NCBI GenBank assembly: GCA_039810585.1
Contig: JBDHXF010000007.1
Coordinates: 28,865-92,864, forward strand
Length of the DNA stretch: 64,000 bases
Direction: 5' to 3'
From: JBBATK01 sp039810585
GTDB lineage: Bacteria; Bacteroidota; Ignavibacteria; Kapaibacteriales; NICIL-2
The notes beneath the pieces are model-generated. The model worked only from the letters and a program-made list of their open reading frames with translations, had not been told where the DNA came from and searched no databases. Shown here in pieces: positions 1-8,681 of this stretch (positions within the stretch are counted from its first letter, which is position 1; every line of letters begins with the position of its first letter). Position numbers and translations under genes: made by a program.

Positions 1-34
1 AATACCCTGCGTCCCATCGCAGTGGTTTTGCAAA

Positions 35-77
35 GACTTCTTATACGTGCACGCTACGCGTGCACGTATAAGAAGTC
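35..77. repeat. Long perfect extragenic hairpin
   Basis: Two 20-nt perfectly complementary arms enclose the 3-nt loop TAC. The core TTATACGTGCACGC is mirrored on the other side. The same geometry (20+3+20, loop TAC) recurs at 18406-18448, and related cores recur at 47628-47660 and 11902-11943. It could end transcription from an upstream gene outside the window, but there is no clear T-run, so it may instead be a mobile palindrome of the RAYT/REP type. Bases 1-277 otherwise hold no gene I can support. Confidence 0.7.
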
Positions 78-277
78 CCCTGATCGTACACAACTCATCC
101 ATCCGTTTGCAACCCAATCCAGCAGAGTCGGCGCTGCAGAAATCTCGCGTTTCTTCGTCACACTTATCTCAAGTACCGGCAGGATCTCGGTGAAGACTAT
201 GGAAGAGTACAATGATGGCCACGGTGGTGGACGTGTTCCGTCGTAACTTCCCTCCATACGTCCACCGCATATCGTTC

Positions 278-1423
278 ATGCGCAATCAACACCTACACTT
301 CCTCTTTCCCTTGGGCATCATGTTCATGCTGCAGTTCGCGGCATGTAACACCACGGATCCCACGGAGATATTGAACTTGAAGTCGGTGAGCATCCAAAGC
401 TCGCTGAACGGTGGCACGGAAGGTACACCCGGACAGGACTATCGCTTTGAAGCAGTGCATTCGACGGTTACGATTCCGTTGATTTTTCAGTGGACTTTTG
501 ACGATAGCGTGCATGTGCGGGTGAAAGACTCTGCGGCGATCCATCATGTGTTCGATAAAAACGGTTTGTACGCAGTAACGGTCCAAGTATTGCGAGCGGA
601 GGACAACGCGGAACTGGCTCGGGCGACAACGGTGGCGAACATTCGCGACCACGTGGCGAGTATCCCAATGGTGCGAGTAAATGCCGGGAATTTTATTATG
701 GGATCGGACAAAGGAGTGGACCAGAGTGAAGCTCCTGCACACCAAGTAACACTGACACGAAATCTGATGGTTGGCGTGTATGAACTCCGGCAATTCGAGT
801 GGAATAGTGTACTGCCAACCAGTCCGTCGTGGTTCCAGGGCGACTCACTACCAGTCGAGAGCGTCTCGTGGTATGCGGCCGTTGACTTTTGTAATCGTTT
901 ATCGCTTCGCGAAGGACTCAATCCCGCCTACAGTATAAATGGTGACACGGTTCAGTGTTTTTTCTCTTCAACAGGCTACCGATTGCCAACGGAAGCGGAG
1001 TGGGAATACATGGCGCGAGCGGGAACGCTGACCGATTTTTACTCCGGTGCTGAGGCAAAACCATACGCCGGATGCTTAAGCGGCGACTCGCTTGAAAGTG
1101 TCATCGACCGCATCGCATGGTGCTGTCTTAACTCCGGTGGCTGCACACACCAATGCGGACAAAAGATTCCCAACGCCTTCGGACTGTACGATGTGATCGG
1201 CAACGTCTCCGAATGGACCTGGGACTGGAAGGACGATACCTTTTATAAAACTGCCGGAAGCGTCGATCCGCAAAATTCCACTCCGGGCACGATTAAAGTA
1301 GTGCGCGGTGGCGATGCCTTTTCCGGCACGATCGACATACGCGTCTCCTCCCGACGCCTAAGCCGTACTCCCGCCTTTAAGAATTACGGCAATGGCTTCC
1401 GCGTTGTGCGGACAATTCCCTAG
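278..1423 (+). CDS. Formylglycine-generating-enzyme (SUMF1)-like lipoprotein with PKD-like domain
   Basis: This 381-residue protein begins with a signal sequence ending in a lipobox-like FAAC, so it is probably a lipoprotein. An Ig/PKD-like segment follows (around residues 65-135, with FQWTFDD). The rest is an FGE-sulfatase domain: MVRVNAGNFIMGSD near residue 150, then VESVSWYAAVDFCNRLS, YRLPTEAEWEYMARAG, GLYDVIGNVSEW, VVRGGD and a terminal GFRVVR. These are hallmarks of the SUMF1/EgtB-like fold. Most bacterial lipoproteins of this type are not proven formylglycine enzymes, so the activity is uncertain. An in-frame ATG exists at 212, but the start at 278 places the signal peptide at the N terminus. 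Confidence 0.85.
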   Translation: MRNQHLHFLFPLGIMFMLQFAACNTTDPTEILNLKSVSIQSSLNGGTEGTPGQDYRFEAVHSTVTIPLIFQWTFDDSVHVRVKDSAAIHHVFDKNGLYAVTVQVLRAEDNAELARATTVANIRDHVASIPMVRVNAGNFIMGSDKGVDQSEAPAHQVTLTRNLMVGVYELRQFEWNSVLPTSPSWFQGDSLPVESVSWYAAVDFCNRLSLREGLNPAYSINGDTVQCFFSSTGYRLPTEAEWEYMARAGTLTDFYSGAEAKPYAGCLSGDSLESVIDRIAWCCLNSGGCTHQCGQKIPNAFGLYDVIGNVSEWTWDWKDDTFYKTAGSVDPQNSTPGTIKVVRGGDAFSGTIDIRVSSRRLSRTPAFKNYGNGFRVVRTIP

Positions 1424-1468
1424 TTCAACCGAGCTCCACCCGCCGACTTTTCCCCCGTTTTAAAATCC

Positions 1469-1507
1469 TTTTGTTCTCAAAGCGAGTGGCTCGCATTCAG
1501 AACAAAA
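1469..1507. repeat. Imperfect extragenic hairpin
   Basis: Outer arms TTTTGTTCT and AGAACAAAA flank an inner GCGAG-TGG-CTCGC hairpin, between two same-strand genes. No T-run follows. The inner hairpin AGCGAGTGGCTCGCT is repeated alone at 1568-1582, just before the next gene. Confidence 0.6.
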
Positions 1508-1567
1508 CCGTCATTCTTGCCCGTTTTTGTCCAATACTCGTTGATATATCTCAAAGTATGGTGCAAG

Positions 1568-1582
1568 AGCGAGTGGCTCGCT
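1568..1582. repeat. Second copy of GCGAG-TGG-CTCGC hairpin
   Basis: A 6-bp stem with loop TGG, identical to the inner stem-loop at 1482-1494. It lies about 45 nt upstream of the likely start of the oxidoreductase gene. Function unknown. Confidence 0.5.
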
Positions 1583-1625
1583 ATGGTGCGTGAATCTTGT
1601 TCGGACCGGTGTGTGGAAAATTGGT

Positions 1626-2732
1626 ATGAATTTTACTGAAGAAGGGAGTCATTCATTTACCGAGGACAATACCGTGAATATCGCCGTGATTGGAATGGGA
1701 TATTGGGGACCGAATCTGGTTCGAAACTTCCTGGCTAACCCGCAGATTGAGAAGATTCTTTTATGCGACGCAAACGAAGAGCGATTGCGTGCCGCGGGAC
1801 GTCGCTTTCTCGGCGTGCTCACTACCGACTCTGCCGACGTGGTGTTCAGCGATCCATCCATAGATGCTGTTGTGATTGCCACGCCTGTGTTCACCCACTA
1901 CGACCTGGCGCGTAAGGCCCTCGAGAACGGCAAGCATGTCTTGATGGAAAAACCCTTCACGCGAACCAGTCAGCAGGCGCAGGATTTGGTGACGATTGCC
2001 TCCGCGCTGAACTTGACCTTGATGGTTGACCACACTTTTCTCTTCACCGGTGCGGTACGTAAGATGAAATCGATTATCGATTCCGGTGCAATCGGCGAAA
2101 TATTATACTTCGACTCGGTGCGATCGAATCTCGGCTTGTTCCAACCGGATGTCAATGTGCTCTGGGATTTGGCACCGCACGATATATCGATCCTCAACTA
2201 CCTGGTGAACGCTAAACCAATTGCGGTGAGTGCCACAGGAATGAAGCATTACTACGATCAAGAAGATATTGCCTACCTCTCCGTGTTCTACGACGAGCAC
2301 ATTATGGCGCACTTCCATGTGAACTGGTTGTCGCCGGTGAAAATCCGGAGCATCTGCGTTGGAGGTTCTGACAAAATGATTACCTACGACGATATGCAGA
2401 CGAGTGAAAAGGTACGGATCTATGACAAAGGTGTGGACATCAATTCTAAGGAAGGCGAGTACAATATTCGTGTTCAATATCGTGCAGGCGACATGTGGGC
2501 ACCTCAAATTTCTAATACCGAAGCGCTGTCGGAAGTGGTGTCGCACTTTCTCCACTGCATTACCACAGGCGAAAAGCCCATCTGTGATGGTGTGGCTGGA
2601 CGAGACGTCACCGCAATTCTCGAAGCCGCCGAACGGTCGATGAAAAATGGCGGACAAAAAGTACTGCTGCCGGGATTCTTGATGGACTCTCCTTTGCCAT
2701 TCCGCTCCTCGTTTGCAACACGAGCTGTATAG
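1626..2732 (+). CDS. Gfo/Idh/MocA-family NAD(P)-dependent oxidoreductase
   Basis: About 368 residues. The N-terminal Rossmann fold has the dinucleotide loop IAVIGMGYWGPNLVRNF, followed by IDAVVIATPVFTHYDLA and the family motif EKPFTRTS, whose Lys lies in the active site. The C-terminal alpha/beta domain contains LWDLAPHDISILNYL. Family members oxidise or epimerise sugars, often nucleotide sugars for surface polysaccharides. The WDLAPHD motif resembles the WlbA/UDP-sugar branch, but the substrate cannot be read from sequence. Possible starts are ATG 1590, ATG 1626 and GTG 1674; the last begins just before the Rossmann strand. A terminator follows at 2777. Confidence 0.85.
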   Translation: MNFTEEGSHSFTEDNTVNIAVIGMGYWGPNLVRNFLANPQIEKILLCDANEERLRAAGRRFLGVLTTDSADVVFSDPSIDAVVIATPVFTHYDLARKALENGKHVLMEKPFTRTSQQAQDLVTIASALNLTLMVDHTFLFTGAVRKMKSIIDSGAIGEILYFDSVRSNLGLFQPDVNVLWDLAPHDISILNYLVNAKPIAVSATGMKHYYDQEDIAYLSVFYDEHIMAHFHVNWLSPVKIRSICVGGSDKMITYDDMQTSEKVRIYDKGVDINSKEGEYNIRVQYRAGDMWAPQISNTEALSEVVSHFLHCITTGEKPICDGVAGRDVTAILEAAERSMKNGGQKVLLPGFLMDSPLPFRSSFATRAV

Positions 2733-2776
2733 GTTGCACTCAACGGAGCTGCTGACATCATCAGTTTTACACATGA

Positions 2777-2816
2777 ACAGGCTTCCTCTCCTATCGAGAT
2801 GAAGCCTGTGTATTTT
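2777..2816 (+). terminator. Rho-independent terminator
   Basis: ACAGGCTTC and its complement GAAGCCTGT form a 9-bp stem, followed by a TTTTT run at 2812-2816. It lies 44 nt after the oxidoreductase stop. Confidence 0.8.
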
Positions 2817-2851
2817 TGCAGCGTAGCGTTATTCCACACTCTGCAGATCTT

Positions 2852-3730
2852 ATGGTACACAGGTCAATCTCCATTGGCATCTCCGCGCTTTTCTTCTTTG
2901 CACTTTGTCTGCAGAATGCCTGTAGCGCATCTGAGGGCGACAGCGTCATCACGATCGGAACCTTCAATATCGAGTGGCTCGGTGATGGTGATAGTCTGGA
3001 CATGAAGCATCGCAGTGAAGAGGACTATCACAACATTGCACGCATCATTGAGGAAGCGGATGCCGACGTTTTAGGAGTTCAGGAAGTGGAGAACTCTGTT
3101 GCCATAGAGCGAGTGCTCAAGTATTTGCCGGCTTATCACTTTAAGTTAGGGCATTCGGGTCACGTTCAAAACGTTGGAGTACTCTACAAGAACACGGTTA
3201 CGATTGACGGCGACCACGAATACCTTCCCCTTGCAACGAATCCGGAGCGGAACAGGCCGGGCTTTGTGTTTCATTGTGTGAAAAATGGGTTTGACGCCAC
3301 GATTATGGTGGTGCATTTGAAATCGACATCACGAGCCGACTCAACGAGGGAGCTGAAGCTGGAGTCGTACGAGAATCGAAGGGCACAAATTCATGTGCTG
3401 TGCCATTGGTTGGACTCGACCTTGAGCGACACGGTCCATCCCGACGTGATGGTGATCGGGGACTTTAACGATTTCGCCTACCGTCAGCAAAACGCCACCT
3501 TGGGCGAGTTGCTTGCCGATTCATCTGTTGTCATGCTCACAAAGGACGAGCATTCCTGCAAGGATCCCAAGTGGTACACGATCGACCACCTTGTGGTGTC
3601 CAAACATCTCAGTTCGCGATGGCTGGCGCCAAGCTTACATCACGTATCGGTAAACGCCAGACTAAATGCCGAGGAAGCGAAGGGAGTAAGCGACCACTGC
3701 CCGGTGGTAGGACAGTTTAGCTGCAAATAA
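2852..3730 (+). CDS. Secreted endonuclease/exonuclease/phosphatase (DNase I-like fold) protein
   Basis: 292 residues. A signal peptide (MVHRSISIGISALFFFALC) is followed by the EEP fold. Motifs in order: IGTFNIEWLGDGDS (metal-binding Asn), VLGVQEVEN (metal-binding Glu), VVHLKSTSRADS, VMVIGDFNDF (catalytic Asp/Asn pair) and GVSDHCPVVGQF (catalytic His). All the usual catalytic residues appear present, so a phosphodiesterase/nuclease activity outside the cytoplasm is plausible; the substrate is unknown. The ATG at 2852 was preferred over 2816 because it puts the signal peptide first. It converges on the next gene across a hairpin. Confidence 0.88.
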   Translation: MVHRSISIGISALFFFALCLQNACSASEGDSVITIGTFNIEWLGDGDSLDMKHRSEEDYHNIARIIEEADADVLGVQEVENSVAIERVLKYLPAYHFKLGHSGHVQNVGVLYKNTVTIDGDHEYLPLATNPERNRPGFVFHCVKNGFDATIMVVHLKSTSRADSTRELKLESYENRRAQIHVLCHWLDSTLSDTVHPDVMVIGDFNDFAYRQQNATLGELLADSSVVMLTKDEHSCKDPKWYTIDHLVVSKHLSSRWLAPSLHHVSVNARLNAEEAKGVSDHCPVVGQFSCK

Positions 3731-3732
3731 AA

Positions 3733-3761
3733 ATGGCGGATCTCGAAAAGAGACCCGCCAT
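3733..3761. terminator. Bidirectional terminator hairpin
   Basis: Twelve-nt arms (ATGGCGGATCTC and its complement with one mismatch) around a GAAAA loop, between convergent genes ending at 3730 and 3792. An A-run precedes the stem, giving a T-run on the minus strand. Confidence 0.75.
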
Positions 3762-3791
3762 ATCCGTGAAAACCTGTGAGAGTGATTTTCC

Positions 3792-4553
3792 TTAGTCGGT
3801 AAGAAGTGAGGCAGAGTCAAAGGTCTTGTCGCTGTCCTTTCGCGTGGCGATCAGATAGGCAGTCTTCGGCTCGGCATCCGTTCCGGATGAGGAAGGAATA
3901 GTTGTGACGATCAAGAATACGTCTTGCTGAGGATTTTTTGCGGCCAGAATTCTGTGCTTACGCACGGCATCACTGAAACACGTCATCGTATCACTAACCA
4001 CTATTGTTTGAGGCTGAACGTGGCAGGGCTGGTATGATGTTCCACAAAAGCCGAGGAGGCTGCCTTGATCCTGAAAATCAGCAGGTTTAAAGGCATCGAG
4101 CTCAACTTTTTGAAGACTTACATCAATACAGCGTGCTGCACCACGTGCCATGTCAATGACTCTGGAGCCAACATAGGGTCCACGATCGTTCACCATCACA
4201 ACAATCGCTGTGTGGTTTTCCGGGTTCGACACCCGAACGATAGAGCCAAAGGGGAGCGTACGATGCGCTGCAGTAAAACCGTCCATATCGAAGCTCTCGC
4301 CATTGGCGGTGCTGCGACCATGAAAACGGCTCGCATAGTAGGAAGCCTTGCCACTTTGGTGAAAACTGGCAATAGCTTTAATAACTGAGGAACTGTCGGT
4401 GCTAAGATTTCCTTGTGAGGATAGCTCCGATGTACTGTCACTTACCACGTGCTGACTAAGCTGGCCTGCCGGAAACAACCGCGCAGAATCGCAGACAATG
4501 ATGCTCAACACTATGAACGAAAAACCGACGATATGTTTGATGGATGGGATCAA
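3792..4553 (-). CDS. rlpA: RlpA-like double-psi beta-barrel protein
   Basis: 253 residues. The N terminus is a signal peptide (hydrophobic GFSFIVLSIIVC) and may be a lipoprotein site. Around residues 70-150 is an RlpA-type double-psi beta-barrel: GKASYYASRFHGRSTANGE, AAHRTLPFGSIVRV, VVMVNDRGPYVGSRVIDMARGAA. The conserved Asp of NDRGPY and the His of AAHRTL match the lytic transglycosylase/expansin-like active site. No SPOR domain is recognisable in the C-terminal third, unlike E. coli RlpA. Role: peptidoglycan remodelling in the periplasm. The 267 nt upstream hold no gene I can support. Confidence 0.85.
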   Translation of the reverse strand: MIPSIKHIVGFSFIVLSIIVCDSARLFPAGQLSQHVVSDSTSELSSQGNLSTDSSSVIKAIASFHQSGKASYYASRFHGRSTANGESFDMDGFTAAHRTLPFGSIVRVSNPENHTAIVVMVNDRGPYVGSRVIDMARGAARCIDVSLQKVELDAFKPADFQDQGSLLGFCGTSYQPCHVQPQTIVVSDTMTCFSDAVRKHRILAAKNPQQDVFLIVTTIPSSSGTDAEPKTAYLIATRKDSDKTFDSASLLTD

Positions 4554-4820
4554 ATACGACCTACCTATAGTGAAACAAAAGTGGAAACTCGGAAGACGTT
4601 TTTAGTACACAAGTACCGTAGAAGAAATGAACTGTCCTTCGTCTTTCGATTTCCCTGAGACTCAAAGATATAACTTTTATTGCTAACTACTGTAAGTAAA
4701 GACACTTAAGAAGTTTTAACACTTTGCCGATTTTGGGCAGGAAGCGGCTTATGGAGGCTAAAAATGAGGCTTTTGGACCGAAACGTTGTGGAAAACTTGG
4801 TCGCCTCGTGACCAAAAGAG

Positions 4821-5462
4821 CTAGTGATTATAGACGGTCGTTGTCAGGTCCAGGTTGATTTTTATCTCGTTGTGAACTTTGATCAGACCAAAAAGAGCTG
4901 TCGGAGGCTCGACTTTAAAGTCGGTCATTTTGAGGTCTTTACTACACAGCAAATGATAGCGATCGGCGGCCACCTTTTTGACTTTTACCTCCATGCTCAC
5001 CGGTCGGCACACGTTGGTGATGGTCAGAGTAGTATGAGCCACCACATTTGTCCACTCTCCTTTGGCTAAGGATGCGGCGCTGACATGTGCCACAACCTCC
5101 TGCAATTCGATGATGATATAGGGAAACTCGTCGGCTTTGAGTGCATCACACAGGTCGCTATTCATTCTGCTGTTGGCGCAGTCCATGGACTTGGTGGGCA
5201 GCTTCAGAATGGCATTCGAGAAACGCAGCGTCGAAATCGTATCGATCGTAGTCACCCGCATGGGACGCTTGGTGAAGGTCTCATTACACAGACAGTTAAA
5301 GCTATTGATGTTGCTGGTGCCTGCAATAGTGAGGCAACTCCCCGGATCGATGCTGTAACTCAAGTCGAGGATTCGAACCGGACTGTCGCTAAATCCGCTC
5401 AGTGTCAGCAATGCAACTACACTCAGAATGCTGACTTTGAATATGTTCTTCCAACCGTTCAT
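4821..5462 (-). CDS. YceI-like secreted protein
   Basis: 213 residues with a signal peptide (MNGWKNIFKVSILSVVALL). The body resembles YceI lipocalin-like proteins: SIDPGSCLTIAGTSNINSF at the start, a middle CDALKADEFPYIIIELQEV, and a terminal KMTDFKVEPPTALFGLIKV. The end closely parallels KMTSFKVDPPTAMWGVIK of the protein at 7001-7576, so the two are diverged paralogues. YceI proteins bind polyisoprenoid-type lipids in a barrel; the ligand here is unknown. This copy carries extra Cys residues. A terminator separates it from the porin gene upstream on the same strand. Confidence 0.75.
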   Translation of the reverse strand: MNGWKNIFKVSILSVVALLTLSGFSDSPVRILDLSYSIDPGSCLTIAGTSNINSFNCLCNETFTKRPMRVTTIDTISTLRFSNAILKLPTKSMDCANSRMNSDLCDALKADEFPYIIIELQEVVAHVSAASLAKGEWTNVVAHTTLTITNVCRPVSMEVKVKKVAADRYHLLCSKDLKMTDFKVEPPTALFGLIKVHNEIKINLDLTTTVYNH

Positions 5463-5491
5463 CGTTCAAATCTCATTCCGGGTTCTAAAAA

Positions 5492-5528
5492 ATGAAAACT
5501 GCGAGCCCTTCGGACCCGCAGTTTTCAT
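5492..5528 (-). terminator. Rho-independent terminator of the porin gene
   Basis: Twelve-nt perfect arms (ATGAAAACTGCG mirrored), followed on the minus strand by six T residues. It lies between the porin stop (5585) and the next gene (5462). Confidence 0.85.
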
Positions 5529-5584
5529 ATTTGCCTTTCGTCGTCATCGTAGTGGTGATTCGGTGAGACTGTTGGAGTGCAGTC

Positions 5585-6934
5585 TTAGAATCCTACACAG
5601 GCATGCATAACCACGCCACTAAACTTACCACCAACCAAGATCGACGAAGTTGGGAGGTTTTTGTTTACAAGGTATCCGTCATAGGTTTGCGATACAAATT
5701 CACCCTTCAGAAGGATGTTGTTGGTCAACCACCAGCCGGCTGCGAACACGATGCGATTGATCGTTTGCTTGTCGTTTGCATTGGTATTGATCATGTTACC
5801 ATTCACAGAGTTATAGCGAGCTGCTACGTACACATTTTCCTTGGCGCCGAAACGGTAAATCACATCTGCTGCAATTTGACTGAACTTGCGGTCATTGCTA
5901 TCAAGAGCACTACGACCACTTGTTGTTTCAAATGTTCCAAAGAATTCGAGTCCGCTCATCTTGAAGAAAGCATTGAACATAATAGCAGTAACTTTATCAC
6001 TAAAGCCCGGGTTTACACGCCCGGAGAATGCATTGGCGGTCGTTGTAGCGGCGGTATTCTCCATTACGAAGAAGTAGTTCGAACCGGTACGATCGCCACC
6101 ATACAGTGTGTTGCTTTGTGAGGACGAAACTGTATAAAGAGAACCGGTAACGCGCAGGCGACCATTGTCACCAAGCTTTGTGTCATAACCCAACTTAGCC
6201 AGAATTGCAGGTGCCTTTGAGGTGTCCTTGTCTGCTGTGGTGGATGTCACTTGATCGACCGAACCTTTGATTGCGCCGCTGGTAGCACCAACCATTGCTA
6301 ACAAACCGCCGCTACGGAACAATACGTCTCCACCAATTTCTGTTGTGTACGCGTCGCAGATATAGCTTTCGATAAATGGATTGTACACGGTCAAACCACC
6401 GTCCGAACGGCGGAAGTGTGCATCACCATAGTTGATTTCCATGTGACCAACGCGGATGGTCAAATACTTCATGATTTCGTCCAGAGCATCGGTTCCGAGG
6501 AAGCTGAGCTTATCGAATTGAATGTATCCGCCCTTTACCCATGATTCATTGTGGTGACGTGATGAGAGGTAGGTGGTAAGGTTCAAACGAACACCATCTT
6601 CCAATTGAACGTCAAACAACATGTTGGCTTCAGCAGTATTGAAACCCGGTGTCATTGACTTGAGTGTCACTGCTGCCTTTTGTGCTGCTGACCATGTGGT
6701 ATCAAAGCTATTCGAAATCGTATTGCTGTGTGTGAGTGCTTGATAGGATTGCGTGAATCCACCACCGATGCGAAGTTTGATGCCATCGAAACGAGTACCC
6801 TCGTCCTTTGGATTTTCAAATACGTTTACACCATTCTTGTCTGACGCACGCCAGTTTTGCACTTGAGGAAATTGTGCATACATAGTTGCAGAAACGCAGA
6901 ATATCGCAACTATTGTGTACAAGAACTTTTTCAT
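5585..6934 (-). CDS. Outer-membrane porin-like beta-barrel protein
   Basis: 449 residues with a clear signal peptide (MKKFLYTIVAIFCVSATMYAQ). The rest is alternating-hydrophobicity beta strands rich in Tyr, Phe, Gly and Asn, with no globular domain motif, and ends in an aromatic residue (VGF) as outer-membrane barrels do. Segments such as FEFFGTFETTSGRS-like strands and VYVAARYNSVNGNM suit a 14-18-strand porin. The annotated substrate class cannot be inferred. The MKKF start fits a signal peptide better than the ATG four codons upstream. It lies between two YceI-like genes with its own terminator. Confidence 0.75.
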   Translation of the reverse strand: MKKFLYTIVAIFCVSATMYAQFPQVQNWRASDKNGVNVFENPKDEGTRFDGIKLRIGGGFTQSYQALTHSNTISNSFDTTWSAAQKAAVTLKSMTPGFNTAEANMLFDVQLEDGVRLNLTTYLSSRHHNESWVKGGYIQFDKLSFLGTDALDEIMKYLTIRVGHMEINYGDAHFRRSDGGLTVYNPFIESYICDAYTTEIGGDVLFRSGGLLAMVGATSGAIKGSVDQVTSTTADKDTSKAPAILAKLGYDTKLGDNGRLRVTGSLYTVSSSQSNTLYGGDRTGSNYFFVMENTAATTTANAFSGRVNPGFSDKVTAIMFNAFFKMSGLEFFGTFETTSGRSALDSNDRKFSQIAADVIYRFGAKENVYVAARYNSVNGNMINTNANDKQTINRIVFAAGWWLTNNILLKGEFVSQTYDGYLVNKNLPTSSILVGGKFSGVVMHACVGF

Positions 6935-7000
6935 AGAATACTCCAAAAAGTAAGTAAATGAGGAATTACCTGAATACAGAAAAACTTACAAACCAGTGCC

Positions 7001-7576
7001 CTATCCCTTTTTAACTGTTAGGCTAAAGCTTACCGTGATATCGTCGCCACTCTTGATAACACCCCACATTGCGGTGGGCGGGTCAACTTTGAAACTGGTC
7101 ATCTTCATCTTCTTGCTACCCTTAAATTCAATATCTCCATTGGGAAGAATCTTGGCGGTTACGTTCAGGTCCACGTTTTGAGCCGAGCCGGCAATCGTCA
7201 TGGTACCATTGGCAACGATGGCATATTCTCCATTCTTCTTTTCAATGGATTTCATTTTTAACATTTGAAACGTAATCTTCGGATTGTTGTCAGCTTTTAG
7301 TGCTTCGTAAATCTTGTCGTCCATTGCTTCCTTCTCAGACTTGATGGACTTCACCATTACCTCTACCCACATACTATTTACTGTTGCCAAATCGGCGCCG
7401 TTCAGTGTGAGATCACTGACAGCATTGACTGTATGTGCCGGACATGACCAGTCGTGCAGTGTCGATGTACCTGCTACCGTTACTGTAGAACTCTTCGAGC
7501 TGTACTTTTCTGCTTGAAGCGTTCCGCTGACGAGGAGACCTGCGACAATTGCGCAAATCCACAAGACCTTTCTCAT
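7001..7576 (-). CDS. YceI-family periplasmic protein
   Basis: 191 residues: signal peptide MRKVLWICAIVAGLLVSGTLQA, then the YceI lipocalin-like domain over the whole mature protein. Diagnostic pieces are VTVAGTSTLHDWSCPAHTV at the start, DDKIYEALKADNNPKITF in the middle, and KMKMTSFKVDPPTAMWGVIK at the end. Family members bind isoprenoid quinones or similar lipids in the periplasm. A perfect 8+4+8 palindrome lies about 117 nt upstream, a candidate operator. Confidence 0.85.
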   Translation of the reverse strand: MRKVLWICAIVAGLLVSGTLQAEKYSSKSSTVTVAGTSTLHDWSCPAHTVNAVSDLTLNGADLATVNSMWVEVMVKSIKSEKEAMDDKIYEALKADNNPKITFQMLKMKSIEKKNGEYAIVANGTMTIAGSAQNVDLNVTAKILPNGDIEFKGSKKMKMTSFKVDPPTAMWGVIKSGDDITVSFSLTVKKG

Positions 7577-7692
7577 CTCAAATCCTTTCCGTGTTAGTTG
7601 TTGATTGTTGGTAACACACGGTCACGGTGCTTTTCGCCGAATCGCTGTTCCCTTCTGGCTTGACGACCGTTCAACACACCGATCATAAGCCA

Positions 7693-7712
7693 TTAAGATA
7701 CGTTTATCTTAA
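7693..7712. promoter_or_regulatory. Candidate operator palindrome TAAGATA-N4-TATCTTA
   Basis: A perfect inverted repeat with arms TTAAGATA separated by 4 nt, upstream of the minus-strand YceI gene. A near match (one mismatch in the arms) lies at 38080-38097 upstream of the GloVer-repeat gene, and a similar one at 15674-15695 upstream of the cytochrome cluster. This suggests one regulator, unidentified. Confidence 0.4.
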
Positions 7713-8177
7713 AATGAATCAAAGTCATTGGTTGTGTTGCCCGTTCTATCCGTTGTCAAGTAGCCGTTACAAATATAAGGAATTGAAGACACGATTATCT
7801 GTTTTAAAAAAATATTTTTTTTCTTTTTCTTAACATTGATCTCACGTCGCTCATCTCTCCGCTATCCCATTTTTAAGCTCAGCTCTGCATACCGGACTAT
7901 GCTCGTGACCTATTCTTCGTTTTTCTCACGATTTCGCACATTTTTCGATCTCTGCTAATCGTATCTTTTACTCCGCAATTGCCGTTCCAACTTTTTTTCG
8001 CTTCTGAAAAAAACAAGATGCCAGCACACTCGATTTGGCGGCCAACGCTTTGGTTGGCACTCTACCGCGGCTCTGCCAGGTCGGAAGTGACCTTCCTGCT
8101 GAAGACAAACTGACAGAAATCAAGATCAAAAGTTCCACCTGACAGGTATGCCTCTCTGTTCGGAAGTACAGGAAACG
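7713..8177. other. Gene-free AT-rich stretch with two small hairpins
   Basis: I see no convincing gene here. Two compact stem-loops sit close together: GCCAAC/GTTGGC at 8042-8059 and AGGTC-GGAAGT-GACCT at 8079-8094. They could be part of a small RNA, but I cannot assign a family. The rest is T-rich and featureless. Confidence 0.3.
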
Positions 8178-8212
8178 TTTTATTCGTACGCCCGCAGGGC
8201 GTACGAATAAAA
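8178..8212. repeat. Perfect extragenic hairpin
   Basis: Sixteen-nt perfect arms (TTTTATTCGTACGCCC mirrored) with a 3-nt loop GCA. It directly abuts the terminator at 8213-8241 and belongs with the other long, three-base-loop hairpins of the window. Confidence 0.7.
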
Positions 8213-8241
8213 AACCCGATGCGGACGAACCACATCGGGTT
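8213..8241 (-). terminator. Terminator of the respiratory cluster
   Basis: Nine-bp stem (AACCCGATG mirrored) followed on the minus strand by a six-T run. It lies 24 nt after the stop of the last gene of the cluster (8265). Confidence 0.85.
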
Positions 8242-8264
8242 AGAGTTTGTGCTGAGAACGCTGC

Positions 8265-8681
8265 TTAGTGAGCGCCGGCGAGTGTTCTGATGTAGTTAAT
8301 AATCGTCCAACGATCCGTATCGCTCAGCTTGTTCTTGAAGGTCGGCATTGGATCTCTGCCTTCCGTTGTTTTCCAATAGATAGCACCGTCCGACTCTCTC
8401 TGGAACGCGTCAGACGTAAAGTCTCCACACTGTACTTCAAGATTAGCAGCCTTCGGGCCGTCGCCTTTGCCTTTCACGCCGTGGCATGATTTACAGTTCT
8501 TGAGGAACAGCGCTTTTCCGGAAGCCAAGTTTTCAGCACTGGCGGCAACAGGGTTCTTGACGTGAGCTGCAGATTCCGGTGCAATCCATTTCTTGTTGTC
8601 ACCGGCAAGAGCGACAACAACACACAGCAATACAAAGAGTCCGCTGTATGTAACTGTCCGACCGACAAAGAGGTGTTTCAT
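8265..8681 (-). CDS. Monoheme cytochrome c
   Basis: 138 residues. N-terminal signal peptide or anchor (GLFVLLCVVVALAG), then a class I cytochrome c fold. The heme site CKSCH sits near residue 63 in GKALFLKNCKSCHGVKGKGDGP, with the axial Met probably in GRDPMPTFKNKLSD and the closing helix DRWTIINYIRTL. It is the last gene of the cluster and overlaps the preceding gene by ATGA. By position it would accept electrons from the NrfD/Fe-S module, like ActE of alternative complex III. That partner assignment is inference. Confidence 0.88.
   Translation of the reverse strand: MKHLFVGRTVTYSGLFVLLCVVVALAGDNKKWIAPESAAHVKNPVAASAENLASGKALFLKNCKSCHGVKGKGDGPKAANLEVQCGDFTSDAFQRESDGAIYWKTTEGRDPMPTFKNKLSDTDRWTIINYIRTLAGAH

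Noticed and set aside
22..257. Small frames at the left edge on both strands
   Set aside because: They run through the perfect hairpin at 35-77 and have no domain or ribosome site.
8041..8130. Possible bacterial SRP RNA (GGTC-GGAAGT-GACC resembles the GGAA tetraloop region)
   Set aside because: The expected AGCAG on the 3' side of the asymmetric loop is absent and the hairpin is symmetrical; it does not match the conserved SRP core.
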